This document shows positions 48,361 through 57,544 of a stretch of DNA of 64,000 nucleotides, piece after piece (position 1 is the first letter of the stretch; the number at the start of each line of letters is the position of its first letter). Position numbers and translations under genes: made by a program. This DNA comes from a virus: IMG/VR virus record IMGVR_UViG_3300028802_000001, positions 1 to 64,000 of that record; one strand, given 5' to 3'. Under the pieces are notes generated by a model. It was given only the letters and a program-made list of their open reading frames with translations, was not told where the DNA came from and ran no database searches.

Positions 48361-50781
48361 ATGAAGCGATATGTCTTAGCGGCGATTGCTGGAGTGGCTC
48401 TTTCGGGTCCTGCCTGGGGTCAGTCGTCTCCGGGGTGGGTTACGGGTCAGGTGCCCACGGCGGCGCAATGGAACAATGCGTTTGCCGGGAAGGCGGATTA
48501 TCCTGTAACAGGAACAGGATGTCCTACGTGTGTGATAGGACCGGCTAGCGCAACTGATAATGCGGTTGCCTTATTCAATGGGGTTACTGGGAAGCTGCTA
48601 AAAAATAGCAGTAGTTTGTTGCCTATTCGCAAATCTCTACAGGATTTTGGTGCTTGTTCTTCTTATTCTACTTGTGGCGGCCAAGATGATACAGTGGCAA
48701 TTCAGGCAGCGTGGACTTGGGCAGCGACTGGAGTTGGCGGCCTCGATATCATCGACATCGGGGGCTGCTATGCAGTCACTGGTAATATCACGGCACTGAA
48801 CGTGGCTGGACCATTTACAGCCAGGGGAATCGGCCAGCCGTGTATTGCAGACAGCGGTACAGGAGCCGCAACGCTTAGCGTTGGAACTTTGACACAGGTC
48901 GTTAGCGGTGCTGTCAACAACGGCTCTGGGCTAATCCGGCTAACTGTCGGATCGACTGCCAACTACACCACAGGCCAGACTAAATTAGTCGGCTCCGTTG
49001 GCGGGACGACAGAAGCCAACGCTACATGGACGGTCACCGTTGTCGATGCCACGCATATAGACTTGCAGGGATCGACGTTTACGAATGCTTACACTAGTGG
49101 CGGCGTCGTTGTCACGCCCAGCACAGCCAATGTTATTATTGAAAATGTCCGGCTCAGCACCTCCACACAGACTAACGGGCTGAGAATTAATGGAATGGGT
49201 TACGGTGTTGTTAGTAACATGGATATCTCGGGGTATTCTGGCATTGGCATCTACGCAGATGCTACGTACACAATGAAATTTGAAAAGCCTCGTTTGCTCT
49301 CGAACGGCACCGGAATTAAGTTTCTCAATGGGGGAGCAAATAGCGCATCGGTAGAGAATGGTGTGATAAATGGGCATACGAATTGCGGTGTTGAATACGA
49401 CGCAACGGACCATTTCCGGCCAAGCATTCTTTGGTCAAATCTTGAAAGCAACTTAAGAGCCATCTGTATCGGAGGGGCAAACCCGGTAATCTCAGGAAAC
49501 GAATTTGAGGGAAATACGACTGATATTTACGCACCGACGAACGGTGGAGTACATCGCAGGGGAATAGTCATTAGTGGAAACGGTGCCATCAGCACCACTT
49601 TCATCACTGCTACAGAAATCGATGGATTTATGTTTGTCGGAAATCGCATACAGCATGGTGCTGGTGGCTCGACTGGCACGCTGACAACGATCACGGCAAT
49701 GTTTTTCTGCTCCAACGACATAACGGGAGGCAGTACGATTACCGCCCCTTGGGGGCGTGCTCTTGGCTCTGGCGACTGTGCCAACAACACAAATTCTCAG
49801 CGATTTGTCGGATACTTAGAAGGATTTGATGGTTCAGACAATGCGAAGTTCCAATTCACCAATGACGGAGGCGGTAGCTATATCAACAGTCCCTTTGTCG
49901 TAGGAGCAACTGATGGCTCTGGTGTAGGCACCCTTGACGTTCGTGGGGCAGGCAAATTTACCGGTCAGATAACCTCTACTGTATCCACAGGCACGGCACC
50001 ATTTGTTATTGCGTCAACTACAGCAGTTGCTAACCTTCACGCTGCATCAGCAGATGCAGTCGCTGTCGGTGGCATCACCGGATTAGGAACTGGCGTGGCA
50101 ACAGCCCTTGGTATTAATACCGGCTCCGCGGGGTCGTTTGTTGTGAATGGTGGAGCGGGAATTTTCACGACTGTAGCCGTTAATGCCACTATAGGGGCGA
50201 ACCAAACCTCAACAGGCGTTGTTGATTTTCGAATTGGCGCTGTTCGACTAATGTCTTGGGGTGCGGCTGCAACTCAGGGTCAGATTGAGTTCTGGCAAGG
50301 CCAGGGTGCAAGTGCAGTCGCAAAAACCATGTGGTTGGACACGACAAATAGCCTTAACCTTGATGCTAAGATTTTTGCTCCAAATCTTGCTACTACTTCA
50401 GCAGCACTTGCCGCTGCATTGTGTTGGACGGCGACAACTGGTGAATTTCAACGTGACACTAATGCAGGCGGATGCCTAGTGTCTGCGGCCAAATTTAAGC
50501 AGAATGTTGAGCCTCTGCGCGATTCATTAGATACCGTGATGTCGCTTAAGCCAGTGTCCTTCGACTATAAGCCAGAGGTTGGTATAAATGGCAGGCAGAT
50601 AGGCTTCATTGCAGATCAAGCTGCTAAAGTAGACGAACGCCTGATTGGTCGCGATGATGAAGGAAATGTGCATAGCTTCAAATATATGCAGTATGTTGCT
50701 CATTTAACTGGAGCTATTCAGCAGCTTAAAGCAGATAATGATAATTTAAGACAGCGAATTGAACTATTGGAGCGGAAATGA
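48361..50781 (+). CDS. Exported fibre/spike with beta-helix and S74 chaperone
   Basis: 806 residues from ATG 48361. Signal peptide KRYVLAAIAGVALSGPAWGQ; then PGWVTGQVPTAAQWNNAFAGK (a phage fibre-start pattern) and GPASATDNAVALFNGVTGKLLKNS as in 18820. An E1-FCCH-like module (~180-245) precedes a right-handed beta-helix-like region (NVIIENVRLST...GISGYSGIGIY...GNEFEGN). The last ~100 residues are a peptidase S74 chaperone (SAAKFKQNVEPLRDSLDTVMSLKPVSFDYKP....IGFIADQ). Signal peptide on an S74 fibre is exceptional. Confidence 0.72.
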   Translation: MKRYVLAAIAGVALSGPAWGQSSPGWVTGQVPTAAQWNNAFAGKADYPVTGTGCPTCVIGPASATDNAVALFNGVTGKLLKNSSSLLPIRKSLQDFGACSSYSTCGGQDDTVAIQAAWTWAATGVGGLDIIDIGGCYAVTGNITALNVAGPFTARGIGQPCIADSGTGAATLSVGTLTQVVSGAVNNGSGLIRLTVGSTANYTTGQTKLVGSVGGTTEANATWTVTVVDATHIDLQGSTFTNAYTSGGVVVTPSTANVIIENVRLSTSTQTNGLRINGMGYGVVSNMDISGYSGIGIYADATYTMKFEKPRLLSNGTGIKFLNGGANSASVENGVINGHTNCGVEYDATDHFRPSILWSNLESNLRAICIGGANPVISGNEFEGNTTDIYAPTNGGVHRRGIVISGNGAISTTFITATEIDGFMFVGNRIQHGAGGSTGTLTTITAMFFCSNDITGGSTITAPWGRALGSGDCANNTNSQRFVGYLEGFDGSDNAKFQFTNDGGGSYINSPFVVGATDGSGVGTLDVRGAGKFTGQITSTVSTGTAPFVIASTTAVANLHAASADAVAVGGITGLGTGVATALGINTGSAGSFVVNGGAGIFTTVAVNATIGANQTSTGVVDFRIGAVRLMSWGAAATQGQIEFWQGQGASAVAKTMWLDTTNSLNLDAKIFAPNLATTSAALAAALCWTATTGEFQRDTNAGGCLVSAAKFKQNVEPLRDSLDTVMSLKPVSFDYKPEVGINGRQIGFIADQAAKVDERLIGRDDEGNVHSFKYMQYVAHLTGAIQQLKADNDNLRQRIELLERK

Positions 50782-50816
50782 ACGCTAACAAGCCATGGTG
50801 GGTTCCGGGTCCATAA

Positions 50817-50885
50817 ATGCCCCGTGTCCCACTCACAGGCCGCGCCTACCAAGAGCGTTCCGTCATCGCTGGAGGGAGTTGTTAA
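50817..50885 (+). pseudogene. 22-residue relic of a P22 gp10-type N-terminus
   Basis: ATG 50817 encodes PRVPLTGRAYQERSVIAGG then Cys and stop. PLTGGAYQARSVIA.AQRC is the well-known opening of packaged-DNA-stabilisation (gp10-like) proteins. Here it is cut off after 22 codons and its stop overlaps the next ATG. It is either a fossil or now a coupling leader peptide. Confidence 0.5.
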
Positions 50886-51139
50886 TGCCTCGGTGGTTGT
50901 GGTTTATTCCAACACTAATCGGGTTACAAATTGTTGGTACATTGGCAATTGCCCAACAACAGCAACCTGATCCGGCGTTTTTGTTGCAGGCAATGCAGGT
51001 AGTGCAGGGCCAGCGCAATAGCGCGCTCGATGGAATGGCGGTCTGTCAGGCGCAGGGCGCCATGATGACGGAGGAGCTAAAGAAGGCGAAGGAGCGAATT
51101 GCCATGCTTGAGAAGGCTGCGGAGGATAAGAAGCCATGA
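50885..51139 (+). CDS. Small exported coiled-coil protein
   Basis: 84 residues, GGAGGG upstream. Signal peptide PRWLWFIPTLIGLQIVGTLAIAQ, then Gln-rich and coiled-coil (MMTEELKKAKERIAMLEKAAEDK). Same plan as 20349-20570, with ATGA coupling downstream. Perhaps a periplasmic or spanin-like partner of the fibre cluster. Confidence 0.52.
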   Translation: MPRWLWFIPTLIGLQIVGTLAIAQQQQPDPAFLLQAMQVVQGQRNSALDGMAVCQAQGAMMTEELKKAKERIAMLEKAAEDKKP

Positions 51140-51360
51140 CCCGCCTTCCCTTCGCCATCGAGGATTTGTCGGCTGAAATCCGCAAGGTCTGCGGCGAAGG
51201 GGCGGAGATCGCGATATCGTTGAATGAGCCTGATTGGGACAAGGTGATATCCGAGCTACGCAATCACGGGGATTTCTGGAAAATCGGGGATGCCGACGCC
51301 CATTTCAAGGGGATAACGCTGGTCAAGCTTGAGGGCGAAGATGTCCGCCCTGCTGCCTGA
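51136..51360 (+). CDS. Small unknown protein
   Basis: 74 residues, overlapping both neighbours. LSAEIRKVCGEGAEIAISLNEPDWDKVISEL, helical. Precedes the large terminase and overlaps its start. Confidence 0.48.
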   Translation: MTRLPFAIEDLSAEIRKVCGEGAEIAISLNEPDWDKVISELRNHGDFWKIGDADAHFKGITLVKLEGEDVRPAA

Positions 51361-52906
51361 TTTCTCCGGTTTGACCAAGGCCAAGACCAGCCCGGAATAC
51401 CAACGGTTGCGGGAATTGCTGAGAGACCGGGAACAACGGCTCGACAAGCTCTACTGGATCAAGGACGCAAACGGCAATCCGGTCAAATTTGTCCGAAACG
51501 CCGCCCAGCGTGCTTACTATGGACAACGCCACCATCGCGATCTCATTGCCAAATCCCGTCAATTGGGGTTCTCGACGCTGATCGAGATTCTGATGCTCGA
51601 TACGTGCCTATTCACGATGAACACGCGCGCCGGGATTGTAGACAACACGTTGGATGACGCCGCGAAGAAACTCGATATCATCAAATTTGCCTATGACCGA
51701 CTGCCGTCCCAACTGCGCACTGCGTTGCCGCTGATCAAGCGCAACACCGAAAGCATGGAGTTCTTTAACGGGTCCACCATCGAGATTGGCACCTCGGCCC
51801 GCGGCGGGACGTTCCAGTTCCTGCACATCTCGGAATTCGGCAAGACATCCGTAGATAGCCCTGATGTTGCTAGGGAAATCAAGATTGGTGCCATTCCTGC
51901 GGTTCATGCCGGGAACGTCTTGGCAATCGAGAGCACGGCGCACGGGACATCGGGTGAATTCCACGACATGGTGCAGCGTGCGGCGGCCCAGCAGAAGGAA
52001 GGGCGGGCGCTCACGGATCTGGACTTTAAGCTGCATTTTTATGGATGGTGGGTGAAGCCGGAATATCGGCTGCCCAACCACTTGGTGCATATCACGCAGG
52101 AACTGAAGGAGTATTTTGCATCATTGGCCCCAGCACTCTTGGCACAAGGCGTGCGGCTCGATGCCAATCAGCAGGCATGGTACGCGCAGCAATACTACGA
52201 CCTGGGGCCGGATGACTGCCGGCAGGAATATCCGAGCACGTTCACGGAGTGCTTCTACAACTCGCTGGCCGGGGCGTATTTCAAGGCGGAGATGTCGCGG
52301 GCTCGCGCCGATGGGCGGATCGGGCAGATTGTCCCCCATGATCCTACGAGGCGCGTAAACACGTTCTGGGACATCGGGGAGGATGGAACGGCCATCCTGT
52401 TTCACCAGACCGATGGCTTGCGGCATCGGTTCATCGACTATTACGAGGAAGAGGGCGGGTCGCTACAGTCGGCTGCCGCTATTCTGGACGCGAAGCGGAT
52501 CGAGCGCAAGTTCATGTACGACAAGCACTACGGCCCGCATGACCTCGCCAACAAGGACTGGGCGCACGAGGCGCAATCTAGGAAGCAGGTCGCTGAGGGG
52601 TTGGGGATCAAGTTCACGGTCGTCCCGCGGGTGTTGGTGAAGGCGGACTCGATTGAGGCGGCTCGGCGGATGATTACCATGGCATGGTTCGACGTGACAC
52701 ACTGCTCGCTCTTGGTCGAGCGCCTTGATAACTACCGCAAGAAGTGGAACAAATCGCTGGGGCAGTTCTCGGCGGAGCCAGAACACAAGCGACCTAGTCA
52801 TCCCGCCGACGCCCTCCAGCAGGGTGCCATGGGCTTGGCTCCAGAGCGCATCCCGCGCGAGGCCAGGGCGCGACCGGAGAGGAAAACGTCGTCATGGGGA
52901 GCGTAG
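51341..52906 (+). CDS. terL: Terminase large subunit
   Basis: 521 residues from ATG 51341 (GAGGGC upstream). ATPase: IAKSRQLGFSTLIEIL (Walker A-like, ~70-82), FLHISEFGK (Walker B, catalytic Glu), then the nuclease domain with NTFWDIGEDGTAILF and HPADALQQG bearing the acidic metal ligands. It packages DNA through the portal. Unusually, the portal lies about 8.7 kb downstream, separated by spike genes. Confidence 0.9.
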   Translation: MSALLPDFSGLTKAKTSPEYQRLRELLRDREQRLDKLYWIKDANGNPVKFVRNAAQRAYYGQRHHRDLIAKSRQLGFSTLIEILMLDTCLFTMNTRAGIVDNTLDDAAKKLDIIKFAYDRLPSQLRTALPLIKRNTESMEFFNGSTIEIGTSARGGTFQFLHISEFGKTSVDSPDVAREIKIGAIPAVHAGNVLAIESTAHGTSGEFHDMVQRAAAQQKEGRALTDLDFKLHFYGWWVKPEYRLPNHLVHITQELKEYFASLAPALLAQGVRLDANQQAWYAQQYYDLGPDDCRQEYPSTFTECFYNSLAGAYFKAEMSRARADGRIGQIVPHDPTRRVNTFWDIGEDGTAILFHQTDGLRHRFIDYYEEEGGSLQSAAAILDAKRIERKFMYDKHYGPHDLANKDWAHEAQSRKQVAEGLGIKFTVVPRVLVKADSIEAARRMITMAWFDVTHCSLLVERLDNYRKKWNKSLGQFSAEPEHKRPSHPADALQQGAMGLAPERIPREARARPERKTSSWGA

Positions 52907-53103
52907 AAAGACGTTCTGGTGCGGAATTGGCGCCATTATTTTTCCCGTTCGATCCCCATTTGATGGACGGTGAATGGGAGCGGTGCTCAACTGATTGGGT
53001 TGCCAATGGCGGAATATCTAGTTCTGAAATCCTGACGGATGCCGACAACAAAATAATCAAGGTGAAACGTGGTGCTGTATCGTTTTGTAAGGTTGTCGAA
53101 TGA
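52894..53103 (+). CDS. Small unknown protein
   Basis: 69 residues overlapping the terminase end. FFPFDPHLMDGEWERCSTDWVANGGIS, then a basic end. Overlaps the next ATG. Unknown. Confidence 0.45.
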   Translation: MGSVERRSGAELAPLFFPFDPHLMDGEWERCSTDWVANGGISSSEILTDADNKIIKVKRGAVSFCKVVE

Positions 53104-53342
53104 AGCTTGACCGTGACGAGCTTGCCCTTCGGATGCTGGAGGCCGCGATAGGCTTCCGGCGCCCTCCGAATCTGACGGCTGCCCAGGCCATGATGCACGG
53201 CCCTAAGGTGCTACGGGAAGCCTACCAGCGGGCCGCAGGGGCCGCGTGTGCGTATTTTGTCGAGTGCGCTGGTCCGATCACGATTTTGGGCAATCCGATC
53301 CCTCCGCCATCGGATCGCGAGTCGATTGGAGAAAATCCATGA
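53100..53342 (+). CDS. Small unknown protein
   Basis: 80 residues. DELALRMLEAAIGFRRPPNLTAAQAMMHGPKVLREAYQRAAGA, helical; ends Pro-rich. ATGA overlap downstream. Confidence 0.48.
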   Translation: MKLDRDELALRMLEAAIGFRRPPNLTAAQAMMHGPKVLREAYQRAAGAACAYFVECAGPITILGNPIPPPSDRESIGENP

Positions 53343-53572
53343 GCGTTGCCGGTCTGCGGGATGCCTTCAATTCGGTCTCCGCTCCGCAATACAATTGCCA
53401 GAAGGCATTCATGGCTACGGAGCGGTCTGATGGGAAAGAATGGTCACGGCTCATATTCCGTGGTACACGGGCAGACGGGACGCCGTTCGAAACTGCTTCC
53501 GACCTCGTTCCAGGGAATTCCGACGTGATGCTGGCCGCCAAGCAGACGGCGCAGAAGTTGATCGGGCCATAG
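53339..53572 (+). CDS. Small unknown protein
   Basis: 77 residues. AGLRDAFNSVSAPQYNCQKAFMATERSDGKEWSRLIFRGTRADG, then a helix. Unknown. Confidence 0.48.
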   Translation: MSVAGLRDAFNSVSAPQYNCQKAFMATERSDGKEWSRLIFRGTRADGTPFETASDLVPGNSDVMLAAKQTAQKLIGP

Positions 53573-53584
53573 GAAGATAGCAAC

Positions 53585-53842
53585 GTGTGGATTGTGGGGG
53601 CTGTAATTGGTTTCATTTTGCTTCCGAGCGTGCTCCTGGCGCGTGATTTGCTGGTCCCAGAATTTCAGCAGCAGGCTCTTCTCGTGATCTGCGAGAAGGC
53701 GGCTCGATCTCCAGCGGCTACAATTGATGAAGTCGCCAACATAGCGCAGTTTTGCATCAATTTCCGGAAGTCAATTATGCAGAACAATGCGGTCCCCGAT
53801 CACCCCAGCCAGACTGATCCAGGGCAACAGCCAAGGAACTAG
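53585..53842 (+). CDS. Small exported or membrane-anchored protein
   Basis: 85 residues, GTG start. N-terminal hydrophobic WIVGAVIGFILLPSVLLARD acts as a signal or anchor; two Cys (VICEKA; FCINF) in the mature part. Opens the exported spike cluster. Confidence 0.48.
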   Translation: MWIVGAVIGFILLPSVLLARDLLVPEFQQQALLVICEKAARSPAATIDEVANIAQFCINFRKSIMQNNAVPDHPSQTDPGQQPRN

Positions 53843-53846
53843 AGAA

Positions 53847-54923
53847 ATGTCAATATATACGCGCATTTTGGCTCTGTCCTGCTTGGCGTTGTTGTCACTA
53901 TGTGGGAGAGCATCTGCGCAAGGGACCATTGTGGTTGCCAGTTGCGGAGATTCATTGGCCTACATCGTAGGACAGGCCAACCGCAATGTTGCTATCGACA
54001 TAAACGGGATTCAATGCACTGCGGCATCTGTCTCGGCTTCGATCACCGGATTTCCAGGCACCCAGACCACGGGAACGCCGATTTCCGTCACGACCGGAGG
54101 CGTAACCGGTACGCTGCCATCTGGCACCGAAGTGGTTGCAACGAACGTCGGCACCACAAATGCCGCCTACTGCAAACTTGGAGCGTCTGCCACCACGAGC
54201 GACCAATACATCTCCCCCAACGGAGGTTGGTTTGCCTTCACGGTCGGCGCCGCGACACAACTGACCTGCATCACGAGTACCAGCACCACGACCGTCAACA
54301 TGGTCGGTGGCTCGGGCCTGCCGACTGGCACGGGCGGTGGGGGTGGCGGTAGCGGTAGCGGTAGCTCTTCAATCACCTCCTGGGGCGGCGGTGTGCTTGG
54401 TGCGATGGCGAATTACGGAACATCCCCCGGTGCCGTTCTAGTTCCAGGGGTGAATGCGTTTGTCACCAACGTGAACACCAACGGTCAGGCAACGATGGTC
54501 AATTCGTCGCCAGTAGTCATAGCAAGCAACCAAAGTGCTGTGCCTGTGTCTCTTGCTGCGGTCGCCACCGGGGGATCGTCAACGACTGGCAACATCGCAG
54601 CCAACAATACGACAGCCGTGGTTGTGAAAGCCAGTGCGGGAACACTTTATGGAGTTCAGGTGTATGGCATTGGATCAGCGCCAGCTTACCTTAAAATCTA
54701 CAATGCCACTAGCGCCACCTGCGGCTCTGGCACTCCCGTCAAACGGCTGATGATCCCATCTGCGGCTACTGCTGCAAATGGCGCTGGGAGTAACATTACA
54801 TTCGGTACCTCTGGTGTCGCCTTTGGAACAGGCATTACCTACTGCATAACCACAGGCATTGCCGACAATGACACAACTGCACCAGCCGCAGCGACCTTTC
54901 TTGTCAACGTGGATTGGCTGTGA
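53847..54923 (+). CDS. Exported fibre-like protein
   Basis: 358 residues from ATG 53847. Signal peptide SIYTRILALSCLALLSLCGRASAQ; Thr/Gly/Ser-rich beta body with Cys pairs and a Gly/Ser linker (~165-180). The C-terminal ~110 residues (VVKASAGTLYGVQVY ... YLKIYNA...CGSGTPVKRLMIPSAATAANGAG..I.FG..GVAFGTGITYCIT) are shared with the protein at 55086. Probably a surface-exposed spike; no enzyme motif. Confidence 0.58.
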   Translation: MSIYTRILALSCLALLSLCGRASAQGTIVVASCGDSLAYIVGQANRNVAIDINGIQCTAASVSASITGFPGTQTTGTPISVTTGGVTGTLPSGTEVVATNVGTTNAAYCKLGASATTSDQYISPNGGWFAFTVGAATQLTCITSTSTTTVNMVGGSGLPTGTGGGGGGSGSGSSSITSWGGGVLGAMANYGTSPGAVLVPGVNAFVTNVNTNGQATMVNSSPVVIASNQSAVPVSLAAVATGGSSTTGNIAANNTTAVVVKASAGTLYGVQVYGIGSAPAYLKIYNATSATCGSGTPVKRLMIPSAATAANGAGSNITFGTSGVAFGTGITYCITTGIADNDTTAPAAATFLVNVDWL

Positions 54924-55084
54924 TGAAAATTGTATTCTATATTCTTTGCATTGGGCTTGCGCTCGTGTCGTCAGCGTTGGCGCAACTTGGGGTGTTCCAA
55001 CTTAGCAGGCCAGTCCCCAGTGTTTGTGGCAATACCTTGGACTTCACTTCTAGCTGCAACAGCCAATACATAACGGTGATCTAA
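54923..55084 (+). CDS. 53-residue exported Cys-containing peptide
   Basis: ATG 54923 overlaps the previous stop (TGATG). Signal peptide KIVFYILCIGLALVSSALAQ, mature ~32 residues (LGVFQLSRPVPSVCGNTLDFTSSCNSQYITVI) with two Cys, enough for a disulfide. Unknown role, sitting between two exported fibres. Confidence 0.52.
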   Translation: MKIVFYILCIGLALVSSALAQLGVFQLSRPVPSVCGNTLDFTSSCNSQYITVI

Positions 55085-55085
55085 A

Positions 55086-56000
55086 ATGAGAAAATCCCTG
55101 TTCTTTCTATTAGCTATGACAGCTTCAGCTTTGGCAGCTGACAATACGGTCGTGCTCACTCCTGGCACTGGAGTGACGATGCGGACGCAGGATGTTGGCA
55201 GCGGTGTTCAGTCTCCGTACAATATCCTCGGCAATACTTCTGGAACGACAATCTACGGCACGGCTGGGACAGCTAATTCTGCTGTACTGAGTGTGCAAGG
55301 CATTGCATCAGGAACCAACTTGCCAGTTAGCGGGGCGTCTGGAGCTTTTGCGTCCGGCTCATTCGCAAGTGGCTCCCACGCTTCGGGATCGTTTGCGTCG
55401 GGGGCTTTCGCAAGTGGTAGCGTGGCAAGCGGAGCCTTGGCTTCTGGCTCCATTGCATCTGGTGCAATGGTCGATCTCGGGGCCATCGCAGATGCGGCTG
55501 CTACGGCAGGCAGTACAGGCACGGTCAACGCCAAGCTCCGATTGATGACAACACAGCTTGATACACTCAACACCAACGTCTCGTCAGCTATTCCTGCCGG
55601 GACGAATCTTATCGGCCAAGTTCGTTCGGTAACAGGAGCTACCGGCGGTGGTACACTCACCAGTGCTATTGCCCCAGCAACGCCAGCAGGTGTCAATCTG
55701 AAGGCCAGTGCTGGAACAGTGTTCAAGGTCTTCGCAACGACAATTCAGTCAACGCCAGTCTACGTCAAACTCTATAATGCCTCGTCTGCACCTACTTGCG
55801 GATCAGGAACGCCTGTAGCGCGTTTCATGGTGCCATCGGCTGCTACTGCTGCAAACGGTGCTGGAACCAACATTGATCTCGGTGACATCGGTGCGGCATT
55901 TGGTACCGGCATTGGCTACTGCGTCACTGGCGCTCTTGCCGATAACGACACGACCGCAATCACAACTGCTAATACTCTCGTCAACATCGTGTGGAATTGA
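55086..56000 (+). CDS. Exported fibre-like protein with pentapeptide repeats
   Basis: 304 residues. Signal peptide RKSLFFLLAMTASALAAD. Residues ~87-130 are about eight tandem five-residue units of the form G-S/A-F/V/L/I/H-A-S. A helical linker (LRLMTTQLDTLNTNV) follows, then the C-terminal domain shared with 53847-54923 (VKLYNASSAPTCGSGTPVARFMVPSAATAANGAG). The repeats may form a triple-stranded shaft. Confidence 0.58.
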   Translation: MRKSLFFLLAMTASALAADNTVVLTPGTGVTMRTQDVGSGVQSPYNILGNTSGTTIYGTAGTANSAVLSVQGIASGTNLPVSGASGAFASGSFASGSHASGSFASGAFASGSVASGALASGSIASGAMVDLGAIADAAATAGSTGTVNAKLRLMTTQLDTLNTNVSSAIPAGTNLIGQVRSVTGATGGGTLTSAIAPATPAGVNLKASAGTVFKVFATTIQSTPVYVKLYNASSAPTCGSGTPVARFMVPSAATAANGAGTNIDLGDIGAAFGTGIGYCVTGALADNDTTAITTANTLVNIVWN

Positions 56001-56003
56001 CCA

Positions 56004-56720
56004 ATGATCCGCATCGCATGGTCGATCAGTCTTTGTTTGTTTGTTGTCGGATTGCTTTGTTTGAACCCGCCATCGCGTGCTCAACTGACAGTGATGGGTG
56101 TTGGTGGTGGATTTGGTGGTGCCGCTGCGGCTGGTGGCAGCGCCTGGGGCGACAAAGGCACGAATGTCACGCTAAGCACAACGACAATTGCCAACGATAC
56201 TGCCGCTAATTCGTCGGGAGTTAGTGCTTTCAGTTCGGTACGTGGAACACAGGCATATTCAAGCGGGAAGCATTATTTCGAAGTCAAAATGATAACTGCG
56301 CCTGGGTCTCCACTATTTATCATTGGAATAATGGACAACACGACGGCGACTGGCGCCGCCATGGATGATACTCCAAATAACATCCCTAATGCCTGTGGCA
56401 ATTCCATGTTCAATGGCAACACGTTTTCCGTTAATTGGAATGGTGTAAATTCCGGGTCTTGGTCACTTGTTGATGGCGATTACATGGGCGTTGCTGTTGA
56501 TTCGGATAACGCGTTTTCTTACTTGGCTCTGAATAATGTTTATTTTCTCAGTGGCGATCCAACTTCTGGTGCTATGGGAACAGGCTCTGTTTGCAGTAGC
56601 GTAGGCGCGGGAGCGCGCCCGATGATATCAATATTCAATGTTGCAGGCTCGTTTCAACTGAGAACGACTTCTTCGGCATTTCAAGGGACTTTGCCTACTG
56701 GATATTCGGCGTGGAACTAG
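56004..56720 (+). CDS. Exported SPRY-like domain protein
   Basis: 238 residues. Signal peptide IRIAWSISLCLFVVGLLCLNPPSRAQ and a short Gly-rich linker, then a SPRY/B30.2-like domain: SSGKHYFEVKMI, LFIIGIMD, WSLVDGDYMGVAVDSDN, LALNNVYF, ending LPTGYSAWN. Phage SPRY-like domains are found at fibre tips for receptor binding. Confidence 0.6.
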   Translation: MIRIAWSISLCLFVVGLLCLNPPSRAQLTVMGVGGGFGGAAAAGGSAWGDKGTNVTLSTTTIANDTAANSSGVSAFSSVRGTQAYSSGKHYFEVKMITAPGSPLFIIGIMDNTTATGAAMDDTPNNIPNACGNSMFNGNTFSVNWNGVNSGSWSLVDGDYMGVAVDSDNAFSYLALNNVYFLSGDPTSGAMGTGSVCSSVGAGARPMISIFNVAGSFQLRTTSSAFQGTLPTGYSAWN

Positions 56721-56724
56721 CATC

Positions 56725-57537
56725 ATGATTAGACGAGTCCTCGCAATCGTGCTGATCGTCTTATGTGTGTCCTCGCCGACCGGCATTGAGGCGTGGCCGG
56801 TGCATGGAAATGCTAACACCGTCATCAGAATTATGCCTTTGGGAGATTCTATCACCCAGGGCCTGAACACGTCGTATGGCAGCTATCGCCGCCTACTCTA
56901 CTCCCTGCTCATTGCAAATGGCGTCAATGTTGAGTTCGTCGGAGACTTGTCCGATGGGACGTTCCCGAGTCCGATGCACGAAGGACTGACTGGCTACTAT
57001 ATCGACGGCATCCGGGGCCAAGTCACGTTCAATTCCATCATCGAGCGCAATAACCCTAGCATCATTCTGCTTCTGATTGGGACCAATGACATTTGGCATG
57101 GCCCGACAGATACACCAACAGAGACGCCATCCGATGCGCTGACTTTGTTAGGCCTGCTGTTGAGCGGAGATATCACGACGCACGGACCAAACGTAAAGGT
57201 TATAGTTGCCTCGATCCCTCCCATTGCATCGTTCGTGGCTGGTCCTACTGTGAGTTCAAATGTCAATGTTTACAACGCCGGTATTCCAGCGGCCGTTGCA
57301 GCGGCCGGAGCAAATTTTTCGTTTGTCGATGTCAACGCCGCCTTGACAACTTCGGACCTCGTTGATGGTGTTCATCCGACAGATGCTGGCAACGACAAGA
57401 TTGCACCTGTTTGGTTGGCGGGTATCTTAGCGGTGTTGTTAGGAAATTGTGGGGGCGGTGGTCTTCTTGTCACTTCCAGCACTGATTGTTCCAATGTTTT
57501 GCAGTCTGGCGGCGGCGACAACTTAACACCAAACTGA
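56725..57537 (+). CDS. Exported SGNH/GDSL hydrolase
   Basis: 270 residues. Signal peptide IRRVLAIVLIVLCVSSPTGIEA, then SGNH blocks: PLGDSITQGLN (nucleophile Ser), GLTGYYIDGIRG, LLLIGTNDIWH, and DLVDGVHPTDAGNDKIA (catalytic Asp and His). An esterase or deacetylase that could de-esterify host surface polysaccharide from the periplasm or outside. The C-terminal tail is Gly/Ser-rich with Cys. Confidence 0.82.
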   Translation: MIRRVLAIVLIVLCVSSPTGIEAWPVHGNANTVIRIMPLGDSITQGLNTSYGSYRRLLYSLLIANGVNVEFVGDLSDGTFPSPMHEGLTGYYIDGIRGQVTFNSIIERNNPSIILLLIGTNDIWHGPTDTPTETPSDALTLLGLLLSGDITTHGPNVKVIVASIPPIASFVAGPTVSSNVNVYNAGIPAAVAAAGANFSFVDVNAALTTSDLVDGVHPTDAGNDKIAPVWLAGILAVLLGNCGGGGLLVTSSTDCSNVLQSGGGDNLTPN

Positions 57538-57544
57538 GGGCACC

